A stretch of 9,533 bases of DNA from Anaerolineales bacterium (GTDB lineage: Bacteria > Chloroflexota > Anaerolineae > Anaerolineales > VGOW01): positions 1 to 9,533 of the forward strand of contig CAKKQG010000035.1 of assembly GCA_919901875.1 (NCBI GenBank), given 5' to 3'. Within the stretch, counting starts at the first letter, position 1; each line of letters starts with the position of its first letter. The position numbers and the translations under genes were made by a program. The notes beneath the pieces are model-generated. The model did not search any database, was not told the origin of the DNA, and was given only the letters and a program-made list of their open reading frames with translations. Of this stretch, positions 1 to 6,024 are shown in pieces.

Positions 1-643
1 GGTTGTATCGCTCGCCCTCTTCTTTAGTGAAGGTGATGCCATCATTCGAGATCGCCGAATAGATTGTTGGCTTCTTGCCGATTTCACCTTGCATATAGTA
101 CAGACGATATTTGCCGTCAGATAACAACACCACTGTTGGATCTACTGCGTCGCTGCCTTTGGGCAAACCGTTGACGATCACTTTGCGAAGAACCCATTCC
201 GTCGCGCTCTTTTGAATCGCTGTGGCAATGATGTTGCCGTTGCCAAAATCAATGTAATAGAGTCGCGCCCGCCCCTCTTTATCCACTAGCGCATTTGGCA
301 CGCCCGCTTGATCACTAATCACAACATTAGTGCGCGTGAAAGTTAAACCGTCTTTTGAGGCAGCAAGCATCAAGCGTGTTGCCCAAGGTCCCGATCCGGT
401 AGCACCTTGAGGCGCGGCGCCTTTGCCTTGCTTCGGCGTGAGATCGCTTACAAGCAGATTGGATGCAGGCGATGGCGGGACGGATGTCGCTGTTGGACTC
501 AATGGCGGGATAAGCGGATTCGTCGGTGGCGCCGCCGTTACAGTGGGTGGCACCGATGTGGGGGGAACAGCGGTTGGCGCGGGCGTAGCGCAAGCGGCGA
601 GAGTAAGACATATAGTGATAGAAGTGAGTAGATGTTTTTTCAT
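1..643 (-). CDS. Lipoprotein with beta-propeller (glycosidase/sialidase-like) domain, 3' end missing
   Basis: Reading leftward from the ATG at 643, the frame stays open for 214 codons to the window edge, so the C-terminus is missing. Residues 1-18 form a lipoprotein signal: two lysines, a hydrophobic stretch and the lipobox LAAC with Cys18 as the lipidated residue. Residues 19-62 are a Thr/Pro/Ser-rich linker that would lift the domain off the membrane. After that come repeated blade-like strands: SKDGLTFTR at 96-104, KEGRARLYYIDFG at 122-134, DGKYRLYYM at 176-184 and SNDGITFTKEEG at 199-210. The SxDGxxF and xLYY pattern is typical of five- or six-bladed propellers in GH43-like or sialidase-like proteins. 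Catalytic residues cannot be judged from this fragment, so enzyme activity is not claimed. An AAGGA ribosome site overlaps the stop codon of the upstream 116-aa gene, which suggests translational coupling. The lipoprotein call is strong and the fold assignment moderate. Confidence 0.82.
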   Translation of the reverse strand, partial: MKKHLLTSITICLTLAACATPAPTAVPPTSVPPTVTAAPPTNPLIPPLSPTATSVPPSPASNLLVSDLTPKQGKGAAPQGATGSGPWATRLMLAASKDGLTFTRTNVVISDQAGVPNALVDKEGRARLYYIDFGNGNIIATAIQKSATEWVLRKVIVNGLPKGSDAVDPTVVLLSDGKYRLYYMQGEIGKKPTIYSAISNDGITFTKEEGERYN

Positions 644-650
644 GTCATCG

Positions 651-655
651 TCCTT
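651..655 (-). promoter_or_regulatory. Shine-Dalgarno site of the lipoprotein gene, overlapping the upstream stop
   Basis: On the minus strand AAGGA lies 7 bases before the ATG at 643. Its first base is the last base of the TAA stop (657-655) of the 116-aa gene. It supports the chosen lipoprotein start and suggests that translation of the two genes is coupled. Confidence 0.6.
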
Positions 656-1005
656 TATTGGTTAAGCAATCCCGAATAATCCAAAACTTGATCCGACCAT
701 TTCTTGGTTTGCAGGTAAAGCATCGTCCGAAGCGATTGATTTTTTTGCGCGTCAGCCCATGCGTTTCGCCACAATGAGATAAATCGCAGCACATCTACAA
801 GTTCTGCCGCAAAGTCAATTTGCGTTTCAGCCGCCGTCCAATTGATCATGTATTCGCACTCGCGCATTATAGATGGCAGAGTCTCACTCACAGCTGTATC
901 TCGCGCCGAGTCGGAAATTTGTTTGAGATTACTGGCGAGATCGTTCAGCCTTTGAGACAGAGGTTTGCTCATGTAACTGTTGCGTAAGTGATCGAGATTT
1001 TTCAT
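655..1005 (-). CDS. Uncharacterised 116-aa soluble, probably all-helical protein
   Basis: The ATG at 1005 is preferred because AGAGGA (1017-1012) stands 6 bases upstream. A GTG at 1029 in the same frame would add eight residues, but those are only the translated ribosome site. The 116-aa product has no signal peptide or membrane segment. It is rich in Leu, Ala, Asn, Ser and Asp, with heptad-like spacing (LSQRLNDLASNLKQISD near residues 16-32; AAELVDVLRFISLWRNAWAD near 66-85), so a helical bundle is likely. The Trp-rich pattern (NWTAAET, WRNAW, KKWSDQVLDYSG) resembles small conserved proteins I recall from Chloroflexota and cyanobacteria, but I cannot name a family and assign no function. It lies 35 bp after rnhB and 11 bp before the lipoprotein, so the three are probably co-transcribed. 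Confidence 0.75.
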   Translation of the reverse strand: MKNLDHLRNSYMSKPLSQRLNDLASNLKQISDSARDTAVSETLPSIMRECEYMINWTAAETQIDFAAELVDVLRFISLWRNAWADAQKNQSLRTMLYLQTKKWSDQVLDYSGLLNQ

Positions 1006-1011
1006 AACGAA

Positions 1012-1017
1012 TCCTCT
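1012..1017 (-). promoter_or_regulatory. Shine-Dalgarno site fixing the start of the 116-aa protein
   Basis: AGAGGA on the minus strand is 6 bases from the ATG at 1005. This favours that codon over the upstream GTG at 1029. Confidence 0.6.
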
Positions 1018-1040
1018 TCCTTTGCCCACAAGGGGCTAAA

Positions 1041-1688
1041 CTACTTTCCCTCTATTTCCCTTATCTCCCCCATCACCTTTTTAATGGGTTTAAAACTTTT
1101 CCGATGCGCCTCACATACCCCTCGCTCTTTCAACATCTGTTGATGCAACTTCGTTCCATACCCTTTGTGTTTTGCAAAAAAATAACCGGGATACACTTCA
1201 TCCCAATGCCTCATCAAATCATCGCGCGTCACTTTGGCAATGATGGACGCGGCGGCGATGGTCAACGAAATTGAGTCGCCGTGAAAAGGATGAAGTTGAT
1301 AGAGAGGGACGGCTTGTGAGAGATCAACCGCGTCAATCAATAATGCTTTGGGCTGCACGGTGAGCATACTCACCGCGCGGCGCATGGCGGTGCGAGTCGC
1401 CGCCAAGATTCCATCACGATCAATGTGGCGCGGACTCGCCCCGCCCAAACTTACCGACAATGCCACTTCTTTGATCAGATGAAAAAATCTCTCGCGTTGT
1501 TTCGCCGTCAACTGTTTTGAATCGTTCACGCCCCTCAACACTCTCGTCAGGTCGGGTCGATCCAACGGCAGAACAACGGCGGCGGCGACCACTGGACCCG
1601 CCCATGCCCCGCGCCCTACTTCATCCACACCGGCGATGAGAGGGTAGCCTTGAGCCAGCAATTTTTTTTCGAGTTTGAGAGAAGGCAT
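1041..1688 (-). CDS. rnhB: Ribonuclease HII
   Basis: RNase HII cleaves the RNA strand of RNA-DNA hybrids and starts ribonucleotide excision repair by cutting 5' of ribonucleotides embedded in DNA. Numbering from the ATG at 1688 (215 aa, normal for the family), the N-terminal motif GVDEVGRGAWAGP carries Asp22, Glu23 and the GRG substrate-recognition loop (25-27). NDSKQL is at 55-60, LIDA gives Asp119, and HGDSIS gives Asp138, which completes the DEDD metal site. AAASIIAKVTRDD (145-157) and HKGYGTK follow as expected. An in-frame TTG at 1703 would add five residues but lies inside the upstream repeat, so ATG 1688 is preferred. No Shine-Dalgarno is visible before it because the fold-back repeat occupies that place. 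The gene follows two glycosyltransferases and probably shares their transcript. The assignment is secure. Confidence 0.96.
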   Translation of the reverse strand: MPSLKLEKKLLAQGYPLIAGVDEVGRGAWAGPVVAAAVVLPLDRPDLTRVLRGVNDSKQLTAKQRERFFHLIKEVALSVSLGGASPRHIDRDGILAATRTAMRRAVSMLTVQPKALLIDAVDLSQAVPLYQLHPFHGDSISLTIAAASIIAKVTRDDLMRHWDEVYPGYFFAKHKGYGTKLHQQMLKERGVCEAHRKSFKPIKKVMGEIREIEGK

Positions 1689-1695
1689 TGAATCA

Positions 1696-1772
1696 ATGAA
1701 CAATGAAACAATGAAGAATGAACAATGTGAGCGCGAGCCTCTTGTTCATTGTCTCATTGTTCATTGTTCATT
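1696..1772. repeat. Fold-back repeat built of CAATGAA heptamers (GT2/rnhB spacer)
   Basis: The left arm (about 1696-1727) is a run of CAATGAA-type units with single-base slips. The right arm (1744-1772) carries the same units in inverted orientation (TTCATTG). Aligned as a hairpin, the outer 13 bases AATGAACAATGAA match perfectly. After one extra A, CAATGA matches, and AATGAAC matches nearer the loop. The loop GTGAGCGCGAGCCTCTT is GC-richer than the arms. The right arm supplies the final codons of the upstream glycosyltransferase (AAT GAA CAA TGA, Asn-Glu-Gln-stop). The left arm ends a few bases from the rnhB ATG. Confidence 0.88.
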
Positions 1773-2492
1773 TTTGTACTTCCCCTGCGCCCAATTTTTC
1801 CTGATCACTAAAATATCCCGCAACATGCGAAGCGGATCAAGAATTGGCTGCACACGACTCTCCGAGCGGTAATACCAATCAATCGGCACTTCGAGAATTT
1901 TGTAACCGCGTTTGCGAGCGATGAACAATGCTTCGACGTCGAAACTCATGCCGTCGAACTTCTGCACACTGAAAATTTCTAGCGCGGCTTGCGCGCTGAA
2001 ACATTTGAAACCGCACTGCGTGTCCTCAAAACCGGGCAGGGCAAAAAACTTTACCAAGTTGCTGAACACGCGCCCCTGAAAATGACGATAGGCGGGTTCG
2101 TTATAGCGCCGCGCGCCCGGCGCTTCGCGTGAGGCAATCGCCACCTCGTAACTATCGAGCGCGGGCGGCAGAAATTTTGCAACTTCTTCAATCGGCATGG
2201 AAAGATCAGCATCGCAGATGAAGCGATACTTGCCCTTGGCTTCCAACATGCCGCGCCGCACGGCGAGCCCTTTGCCGCGCCCGCTCTCGCGCAGCACCTT
2301 CACCCGCGGATGATCGGCGGCAAACGCTTCGGCGACGACAGTGGTGAGATCGCGGCTGCCATTCTCGATCACTAAAATTTCGCTGGTATATGATTGATGA
2401 TCTAAATAAGCGTCAATCGTTTTCAACGTCGGCGGCAAACGCAGCTCTTCGTTGTGGGCGGGGATTATTATTGAAAGAAAAATGTCGCTCAT
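1761..2492 (-). CDS. GT2 glycosyltransferase, dolichyl/polyprenyl-phosphate hexosyltransferase type
   Basis: This family moves glucose or mannose from a nucleotide sugar to a polyprenyl/dolichyl phosphate at the cytoplasmic membrane face, giving a lipid-linked sugar donor. The 243-aa product opens with LSIIIPAHNEELRLP (6-20), the GT-A nucleotide-binding strand. VIENGSRD (41-48) and GRGKGLAVRRGM (71-82) follow. The metal-binding DAD is at 94-96, within FICDADLSMP. DTQCGFKCF (157-165) is a signature of Alg5/DPM1-like enzymes. No C-terminal membrane segments of the GtrB type are present, so it is probably a peripheral enzyme. The last residues NEQ and the stop codon are encoded by the downstream CAATGAA repeat, so the repeat set the C-terminus. 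The ATG at 2492 has no Shine-Dalgarno and sits at the edge of another fold-back repeat. The sugar cannot be told from sequence. Confidence 0.92.
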   Translation of the reverse strand: MSDIFLSIIIPAHNEELRLPPTLKTIDAYLDHQSYTSEILVIENGSRDLTTVVAEAFAADHPRVKVLRESGRGKGLAVRRGMLEAKGKYRFICDADLSMPIEEVAKFLPPALDSYEVAIASREAPGARRYNEPAYRHFQGRVFSNLVKFFALPGFEDTQCGFKCFSAQAALEIFSVQKFDGMSFDVEALFIARKRGYKILEVPIDWYYRSESRVQPILDPLRMLRDILVIRKNWAQGKYKNEQ

Positions 2493-2494
2493 TC

Positions 2495-2545
2495 ACGTAT
2501 TGCGTATTTCGTAGTGCGCAACGGAATACGCAATACGAAATACGT
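2495..2545. repeat. Fold-back repeat built of CGTATTG/CGTATTT heptamers (GT2/GT2 spacer)
   Basis: The left arm (2495-2519) reads as units CGTATTG, CGTATTT, CGTAGTG. The right arm (2524-2545) holds the inverse units AATACGC, AATACGA, AATACGT. The outer ACGTATT/AATACGT pairs perfectly, and the inner units pair with single mismatches in the seventh base. The repeat fills the whole space between the stop codon of one glycosyltransferase (2547-2549) and the start codon of the next (2492). Confidence 0.88.
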
Positions 2546-2546
2546 T

Positions 2547-3485
2547 TTACTCCTCACTCAAGATTGAAAACAAATACTCGTCCGACACGATCCGACTCAC
2601 TTGAATCTTTTTTCGCTTGCTTAACAATTTTGGAAGAGCGATGATCCCCGCTAATTGACCTTGCAACCGCGCCCGCGCCGCTTCACCACGCCACGCCCTT
2701 AATGCCTCTACGGTGATGCCGACTTGGGCGCGCAACATTTTTTTCCAGTGTCGCCGCCACACGCTCGTCGGCACGTTTTTGATCATCACGTAAATAAAAT
2801 TTCGCCCATCGTGAAAGCTGGCAGTCTTGCCGCCGCCCGTCGCCGAAAGTTTATGATACACCACTGCCTTCGGTGCATACACCGCCTGCCATCCCGCCAA
2901 CTGCGCCCGCCACGCCAGATCAATATCTTCGCACGAAAAGAAAAAATCTGGATCGAGCAAACCGATCTGATCTAACATCTCTACCCGATACGCCGCCGCG
3001 CCGCCGCACGCGGAAAACACCAACCCCTCTTGAAACTGATTTTCATCCTTCTGCCACACACCGCGATTGACGGGGATGCCGTCCACACGATAGAGATCGC
3101 CCGCCGTATGAAATGTGTCACGACGATCAAACAGCAACATCTTTGAGGCGACGATGCCCGCTTTGGGATGACGATCAAAAGCGGCGACCACTTCTTCGAT
3201 CCAGTTCGGTTCGACTTCGGTGTCGTTGTTGAGCAAAATTTTTATTTCGCCATTCGCGGCGATCAAGCCGGCGTTGCACGCGCCTGTGAAGCCGGTGTTG
3301 TGATCAAGGGCAACCACTTTAACTTCGGGGTAGTCACGGGCAAGCAGTTCACTCGAGTCGTCGCTGCTGGCATTGTCGGCGACGATGACTTCATGTTCAC
3401 GATGCGTTTGTCGGCGAAGCGAATCGAGACAGGCGGGTAAAAAGTGCGCGCCGTTCCAGTTGGGGATGATGATGGAGACTAGCAT
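2547..3485 (-). CDS. GT2 glycosyltransferase, rhamnosyltransferase (WbbL/RfbF-like) type
   Basis: Enzymes of this GT2 subgroup add rhamnose or another hexose to a growing cell-surface glycan. The 312-aa product starts directly with the first GT-A strand, MLVSIIIPNWNGAHFL (1-16). ADNASSDDS (36-44) and NTGFTGACNAGL (63-74) follow. LLNNDTEVEP (84-93) contains the DXD-like metal site Asn87-Asp88. FSACGGAAAYRVEML (157-171) and SCEDIDLAWRAQLAGW (174-189) come next, with Glu176-Asp177 as the likely acceptor/base region. YHKLSAT (200-206) is typical of the family. The frame is open upstream to 3617, but that extension only translates the repeat and the end of rmlD in another frame, so the ATG at 3485 is chosen on homology. 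No Shine-Dalgarno is visible. The next gene upstream is rmlD-like, which makes dTDP-rhamnose a plausible donor; that is inference. Confidence 0.92.
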   Translation of the reverse strand: MLVSIIIPNWNGAHFLPACLDSLRRQTHREHEVIVADNASSDDSSELLARDYPEVKVVALDHNTGFTGACNAGLIAANGEIKILLNNDTEVEPNWIEEVVAAFDRHPKAGIVASKMLLFDRRDTFHTAGDLYRVDGIPVNRGVWQKDENQFQEGLVFSACGGAAAYRVEMLDQIGLLDPDFFFSCEDIDLAWRAQLAGWQAVYAPKAVVYHKLSATGGGKTASFHDGRNFIYVMIKNVPTSVWRRHWKKMLRAQVGITVEALRAWRGEAARARLQGQLAGIIALPKLLSKRKKIQVSRIVSDEYLFSILSEE

Positions 3486-3494
3486 GAATAAAAA

Positions 3495-3553
3495 GGTGAA
3501 GGGGGTGAAGGGGATGAAGGTATGATACTTCACCCCCTTCATCCCCTTCATCC
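3495..3553. repeat. Fold-back repeat built of GGTGAAGGG/GATGAAGGG nonamers (rmlD/GT2 spacer)
   Basis: The left arm (3495-3520) is three 9-base units: GGTGAAGGG, GGTGAAGGG, GATGAAGG. The right arm (3528-3553) is the inverse of three such units, around a 7-base loop, TATGATA. The G/A difference between units falls so that most mismatches in the plus-strand fold would be G-U wobbles. The outermost right unit contributes the last codons of the rmlD-like gene (GGA TGA, Gly-stop). The left arm stops 9 bases before the ATG of the next gene. Confidence 0.88.
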
Positions 3554-4381
3554 GTTCAAGAAGTTTTTCAGACCTTCTTCCCACGATCTCAACGTGATGC
3601 CGAGTGCCGCGCCGCACAGATTGGCTAAGGGAATGAACTTGGGCGGGGTGGAGGGGCGAGGGAAATCGGCGAGGGTGATCGGTTCGATGGGGATGTGGGA
3701 TCGATTCGTCAATTCGAGAATCTTTTTGGCGTAATCGAAACGTGAGCAGTAGCCTTCGTTGACGATGTGATAGATGCCGTATTGATGCGTCTCGATTAAT
3801 TTTAAAATTGCTTGGGTGAGATCGGTGGCGAAGGTGGGGTTCGAGACTTCATCGGTGACGACGCGCAGTTTGCCGTGTTCGTCGGCGAGTTGCTGGATGC
3901 GGTGCGCGAAGTTGCGCCCGCCTTTGGCAGTGAGCCATGAGGTGCGCACGATGTAATGGCGCGGGGAAAGTTGCTTGGTGAATTCTTCGCCGGCAAGTTT
4001 GGAGTAGCCGTAAGGGTTGATGGGATGCGTCGAGTCAAATTCACGATACGGTTGCGTGGCGTTGCCGTCGAATACTTCGCCGGTGCTGATGTAAAGCATT
4101 TCGATGTTGTTCTCGGCGCAGGCGAGGGCGATGTTTTGTGTGCCGAGTCCGTTGATGCGGTAGGCGGTTTCGGGATCGCGCGCGGCGCCATCCACGTTGG
4201 TGAAGGCGGCACAATGGATGATTAGGGCGGGACGATGCGCGGCAAAGGCGGCAGCCACTTGGGATCGATTCGTGATATCGAAATCGGGCAGGTCGCCGCC
4301 GATCACATCATGATCGTTTGACGCTTGTCGCGCGATCTCTGATCCTAGTTGTCCTTTGATTCCGGTGATGAAGAGGCGCAT
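3548..4381 (-). CDS. rmlD: dTDP-4-dehydrorhamnose reductase-like SDR (RmlD family)
   Basis: RmlD reduces dTDP-4-dehydrorhamnose to dTDP-L-rhamnose with NAD(P)H, the last step of activated rhamnose synthesis. The 277-aa product begins with the nucleotide-binding loop TGIKGQLGSE (6-15). DLPDFDITN (30-38), HCAAFTNVDGAARDPETAY (56-74) and YISTGEVFDG (97-106, usually STDYVFDG) follow. The catalytic pair is in YGYSK, Tyr124 and Lys128, and RTSWL (146-150) is the substrate-loop motif. Length is normal. The Asp-Tyr to Gly-Glu change in the STDYVFDG motif makes a different NDP-sugar reductase of the same family possible. No Shine-Dalgarno precedes the ATG at 4381, but a perfect TATAAT lies 17 bases upstream, suggesting a nearly leaderless transcript. 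The stop codon lies in the downstream repeat. With the two GT2 genes that follow it points to a surface polysaccharide. Confidence 0.9.
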   Translation of the reverse strand: MRLFITGIKGQLGSEIARQASNDHDVIGGDLPDFDITNRSQVAAAFAAHRPALIIHCAAFTNVDGAARDPETAYRINGLGTQNIALACAENNIEMLYISTGEVFDGNATQPYREFDSTHPINPYGYSKLAGEEFTKQLSPRHYIVRTSWLTAKGGRNFAHRIQQLADEHGKLRVVTDEVSNPTFATDLTQAILKLIETHQYGIYHIVNEGYCSRFDYAKKILELTNRSHIPIEPITLADFPRPSTPPKFIPLANLCGAALGITLRSWEEGLKNFLNG

Positions 4382-4398
4382 GTGAGATTGTCGCGCCG

Positions 4399-4404
4399 AT
4401 TATA
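4399..4404 (-). promoter_or_regulatory. Possible -10 element for the rmlD-GT2-GT2-rnhB run
   Basis: The minus strand reads TATAAT, a perfect sigma70-type -10, in the 33-bp gap before rmlD. The hexamer 17 bases upstream is GCTGAT, a poor -35 that lies inside the 3' end of the NERD-like gene. Transcription would begin about 10-11 bases before the ATG, leaving almost no leader. This fits the missing Shine-Dalgarno. It is a single motif match, so confidence is modest. Confidence 0.35.
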
Positions 4405-4414
4405 CCTGAGGCGA

Positions 4415-5239
4415 TTAACGAATCAGCCGCAGGGTTTGGTCCCACAGACTTAACAACATCGTTTGCAAAGAGGGGGTCTGATAAATACGAACTCCGATCG
4501 CACTGAGAATCAGACAGACGGTGATCATGATGCTGAAGAGAAAAATCCATTGGCTGGTCGTTAAGCCGAGATGCCGCGTCTCGCGGCGGACGAAAGTTTT
4601 CTTTTGTGGCGGCGCAGGTTCGACGGACTGCGTTGCGGCTTTGACTAGGTTGATGATTGTTTCTAGTTCTTCTTCGGATATGACCTCATTAAATTTCCGG
4701 ACGGTGCGTGCGCTGAATTCGTAGAAGTCGGCAGGGCGCAGGATCGTTGTTGTCACTGTATCGGCAAGTTGCAAATTGGTCTTGGGGTTGAACAGGATAA
4801 TGACCGGGATGATCCACGGCAGGCGAATGTTTTGTTGAGGCAATGAGGACTCGAGCGATTGATTCAGCGCGGCGGCGGCTTGATAGGTTTGGGCGATCAC
4901 GTCGGGTCGGCATCGCTTGTAGCGTTGTTGTTTGGTGCTGTAAGCGAACAATCTGGCGCCGTCGGTTTTGTAGAGTCCTTCAAGGTAGAAGAATCCAAAG
5001 ACCCATATCCCTCGTCGGCTGAATAAGATCATGTCGGTCTCGTGCGACATCTGTGGCAGGGTGAGGTTACAGATTAGCACGTACTCATCGCCCAAGTTTT
5101 CGGCGAGGCTTTGGATGAGAGTATCTTCGTATTGCAGCGCCTGTCGCCACTCGGGTCCGAGCGCCTGCCGTGCGGCTTTGCTGTCTTTGGTGATCGTGCC
5201 GTCCGAATCTCTAAAGGGCGAGTAGTGAATGGTGAGCAT
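4415..5239 (-). CDS. NERD-like domain protein with a C-terminal membrane segment
   Basis: The 274-aa product has a region (about 34-155) resembling the nuclease-related NERD domain. It contains YEDTLIQSLAENLGDEYVLICNL (Glu38 at the usual first acidic position) and HETDMILFSRRGIWVFGF (Asp69, then the GI-V strand). The later strand is IIPVIILFNPKTNLQLAD (143-160). The expected E-x-K after the second strand is replaced by residues VFGFFYLEG, so nuclease activity is doubtful. A single membrane segment lies at about 230-251 (WIFLFSIMITVCLILSAIGV), with a basic stretch RRETRH before it and a short tail. This predicts a cytoplasmic N-terminal domain tethered to the membrane. The gene begins 8 bp after the phospholipase C-like gene. 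No Shine-Dalgarno is visible before the ATG at 5239. The coding call is firm; the NERD assignment is from pattern only. Confidence 0.78.
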   Translation of the reverse strand: MLTIHYSPFRDSDGTITKDSKAARQALGPEWRQALQYEDTLIQSLAENLGDEYVLICNLTLPQMSHETDMILFSRRGIWVFGFFYLEGLYKTDGARLFAYSTKQQRYKRCRPDVIAQTYQAAAALNQSLESSLPQQNIRLPWIIPVIILFNPKTNLQLADTVTTTILRPADFYEFSARTVRKFNEVISEEELETIINLVKAATQSVEPAPPQKKTFVRRETRHLGLTTSQWIFLFSIMITVCLILSAIGVRIYQTPSLQTMLLSLWDQTLRLIR

Positions 5240-5247
5240 ACTTGGAT

Positions 5248-5994
5248 TCAGTCGGCACGCTGCGCGTAATCGGCAAGGATCGCCCGGCTTCGGGCGAAAG
5301 CCTCTTGGCGAAAATTTGCCAAAGCGTCGGTCGAGACAAGATGAAATACTCGTTGGGTCATCTGAGTGGGTGATTGTAGCAAAGATTCAAAATCGCTCGG
5401 CGGGCGTTTCATGCGTTTGGCAAAGACTTCGATTGTTTGCGCCGCCCCGCCTTCTATGAGTTGTTCTGCCACAAAATCGCGCCAGTGCGATAAAGCCCCG
5501 TCAGTCAAGAATGGCAGCCAGTGATCGGGGCGCGCTTTTTTTAGTGATGCCCCGACGCCATTCGAGGCAAGAGCCGGACGATCCAATTCGTCCAAATAGA
5601 TTCGCAATACATTATGAATGAAGAATCGCTCACGGGGGTTTTCCCATTTCGCTTCGTCCACAAAAACGGGGTCGAAGATGTCGGCGATCCACATTTGATC
5701 TACAGCCAGGTGACAGATGTAACCGGCAAGAAAAGCCCGTTGCGCGGGAGTCAGAGTATATGTGTGCCTAAGTGAGGGATATTGGTTAAACATTACCTCC
5801 CAAGCGGGACTGGCGTCACGCATCGGGACTTCAAAGAAGTGGGTAGACTCGCGTGATAGCCCAGCCACATTTTGGGCGTCGGGCGCAATGTTGCCCAGAT
5901 AGAATGATCCCTGTTCGTCCCGCAGTACCTCGGAACAGGAAGCGTCGGCTAAAAGCTCTTGAGCCAGATGAAGGTGATAAAACGGTGTCGGCAT
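5248..5994 (-). CDS. Zinc-dependent phospholipase C-fold protein without signal peptide
   Basis: The 248-aa product resembles the zinc-dependent phospholipase C / S1-P1 nuclease fold, which binds three zinc ions through His and Asp side chains. Candidate ligands are His7 and His9 in MPTPFYHLHLAQELL, Asp39 in FYLGNIAPDA, His52 in STHFF, and His95 and Asp99 in GYICHLAVDQMW. The HxxxD helix followed by Trp is the clearest mark. There is no signal peptide, unlike secreted clostridial and Bacillus PLCs. In the shorter bacterial proteins of this type the first Met-x-Thr-Pro may be the native N-terminus, so a cytoplasmic role is likely and the substrate unknown. The gene is transcribed divergently from the FHA gene across a 116-bp spacer, and its neighbour is the NERD-like gene 8 bp downstream. 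No clear Shine-Dalgarno precedes the ATG at 5994. Confidence 0.85.
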   Translation of the reverse strand: MPTPFYHLHLAQELLADASCSEVLRDEQGSFYLGNIAPDAQNVAGLSRESTHFFEVPMRDASPAWEVMFNQYPSLRHTYTLTPAQRAFLAGYICHLAVDQMWIADIFDPVFVDEAKWENPRERFFIHNVLRIYLDELDRPALASNGVGASLKKARPDHWLPFLTDGALSHWRDFVAEQLIEGGAAQTIEVFAKRMKRPPSDFESLLQSPTQMTQRVFHLVSTDALANFRQEAFARSRAILADYAQRAD

Positions 5995-6024
5995 ATTAAG
6001 CGGCTTAAGGTTAACATTCCCAAG

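Noticed and set aside
407..665. Two plus-strand frames rich in Gly/Val or Arg/Trp opposite the lipoprotein
   Set aside because: They are antisense shadows of the Thr/Pro-linker codons. The minus strand shows a lipobox, a ribosome site and propeller motifs.
1021..1040. Small imperfect hairpin (AGCCC-N5-GGGCA) between rnhB and the 116-aa gene
   Set aside because: The stem is short, has a bulge and is followed by the ribosome site rather than a U-tract; too weak to call.
1689..1703. TTG start at 1703 for rnhB
   Set aside because: It lies in the repeat and has no ribosome site. The RNase HII N-terminus is complete from the ATG at 1688.
1689..1772. CRISPR-like repeats in the AT-rich spacer
   Set aside because: Units are 7 bases with no spacers, and the second half is inverted rather than direct.
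3486..3617. N-terminal extension of the rhamnosyltransferase-type GT2 to 3617
   Set aside because: The added residues come from the rmlD 3' end in another frame and from the nonamer repeat, and the GT-A fold begins at the Met encoded at 3485.
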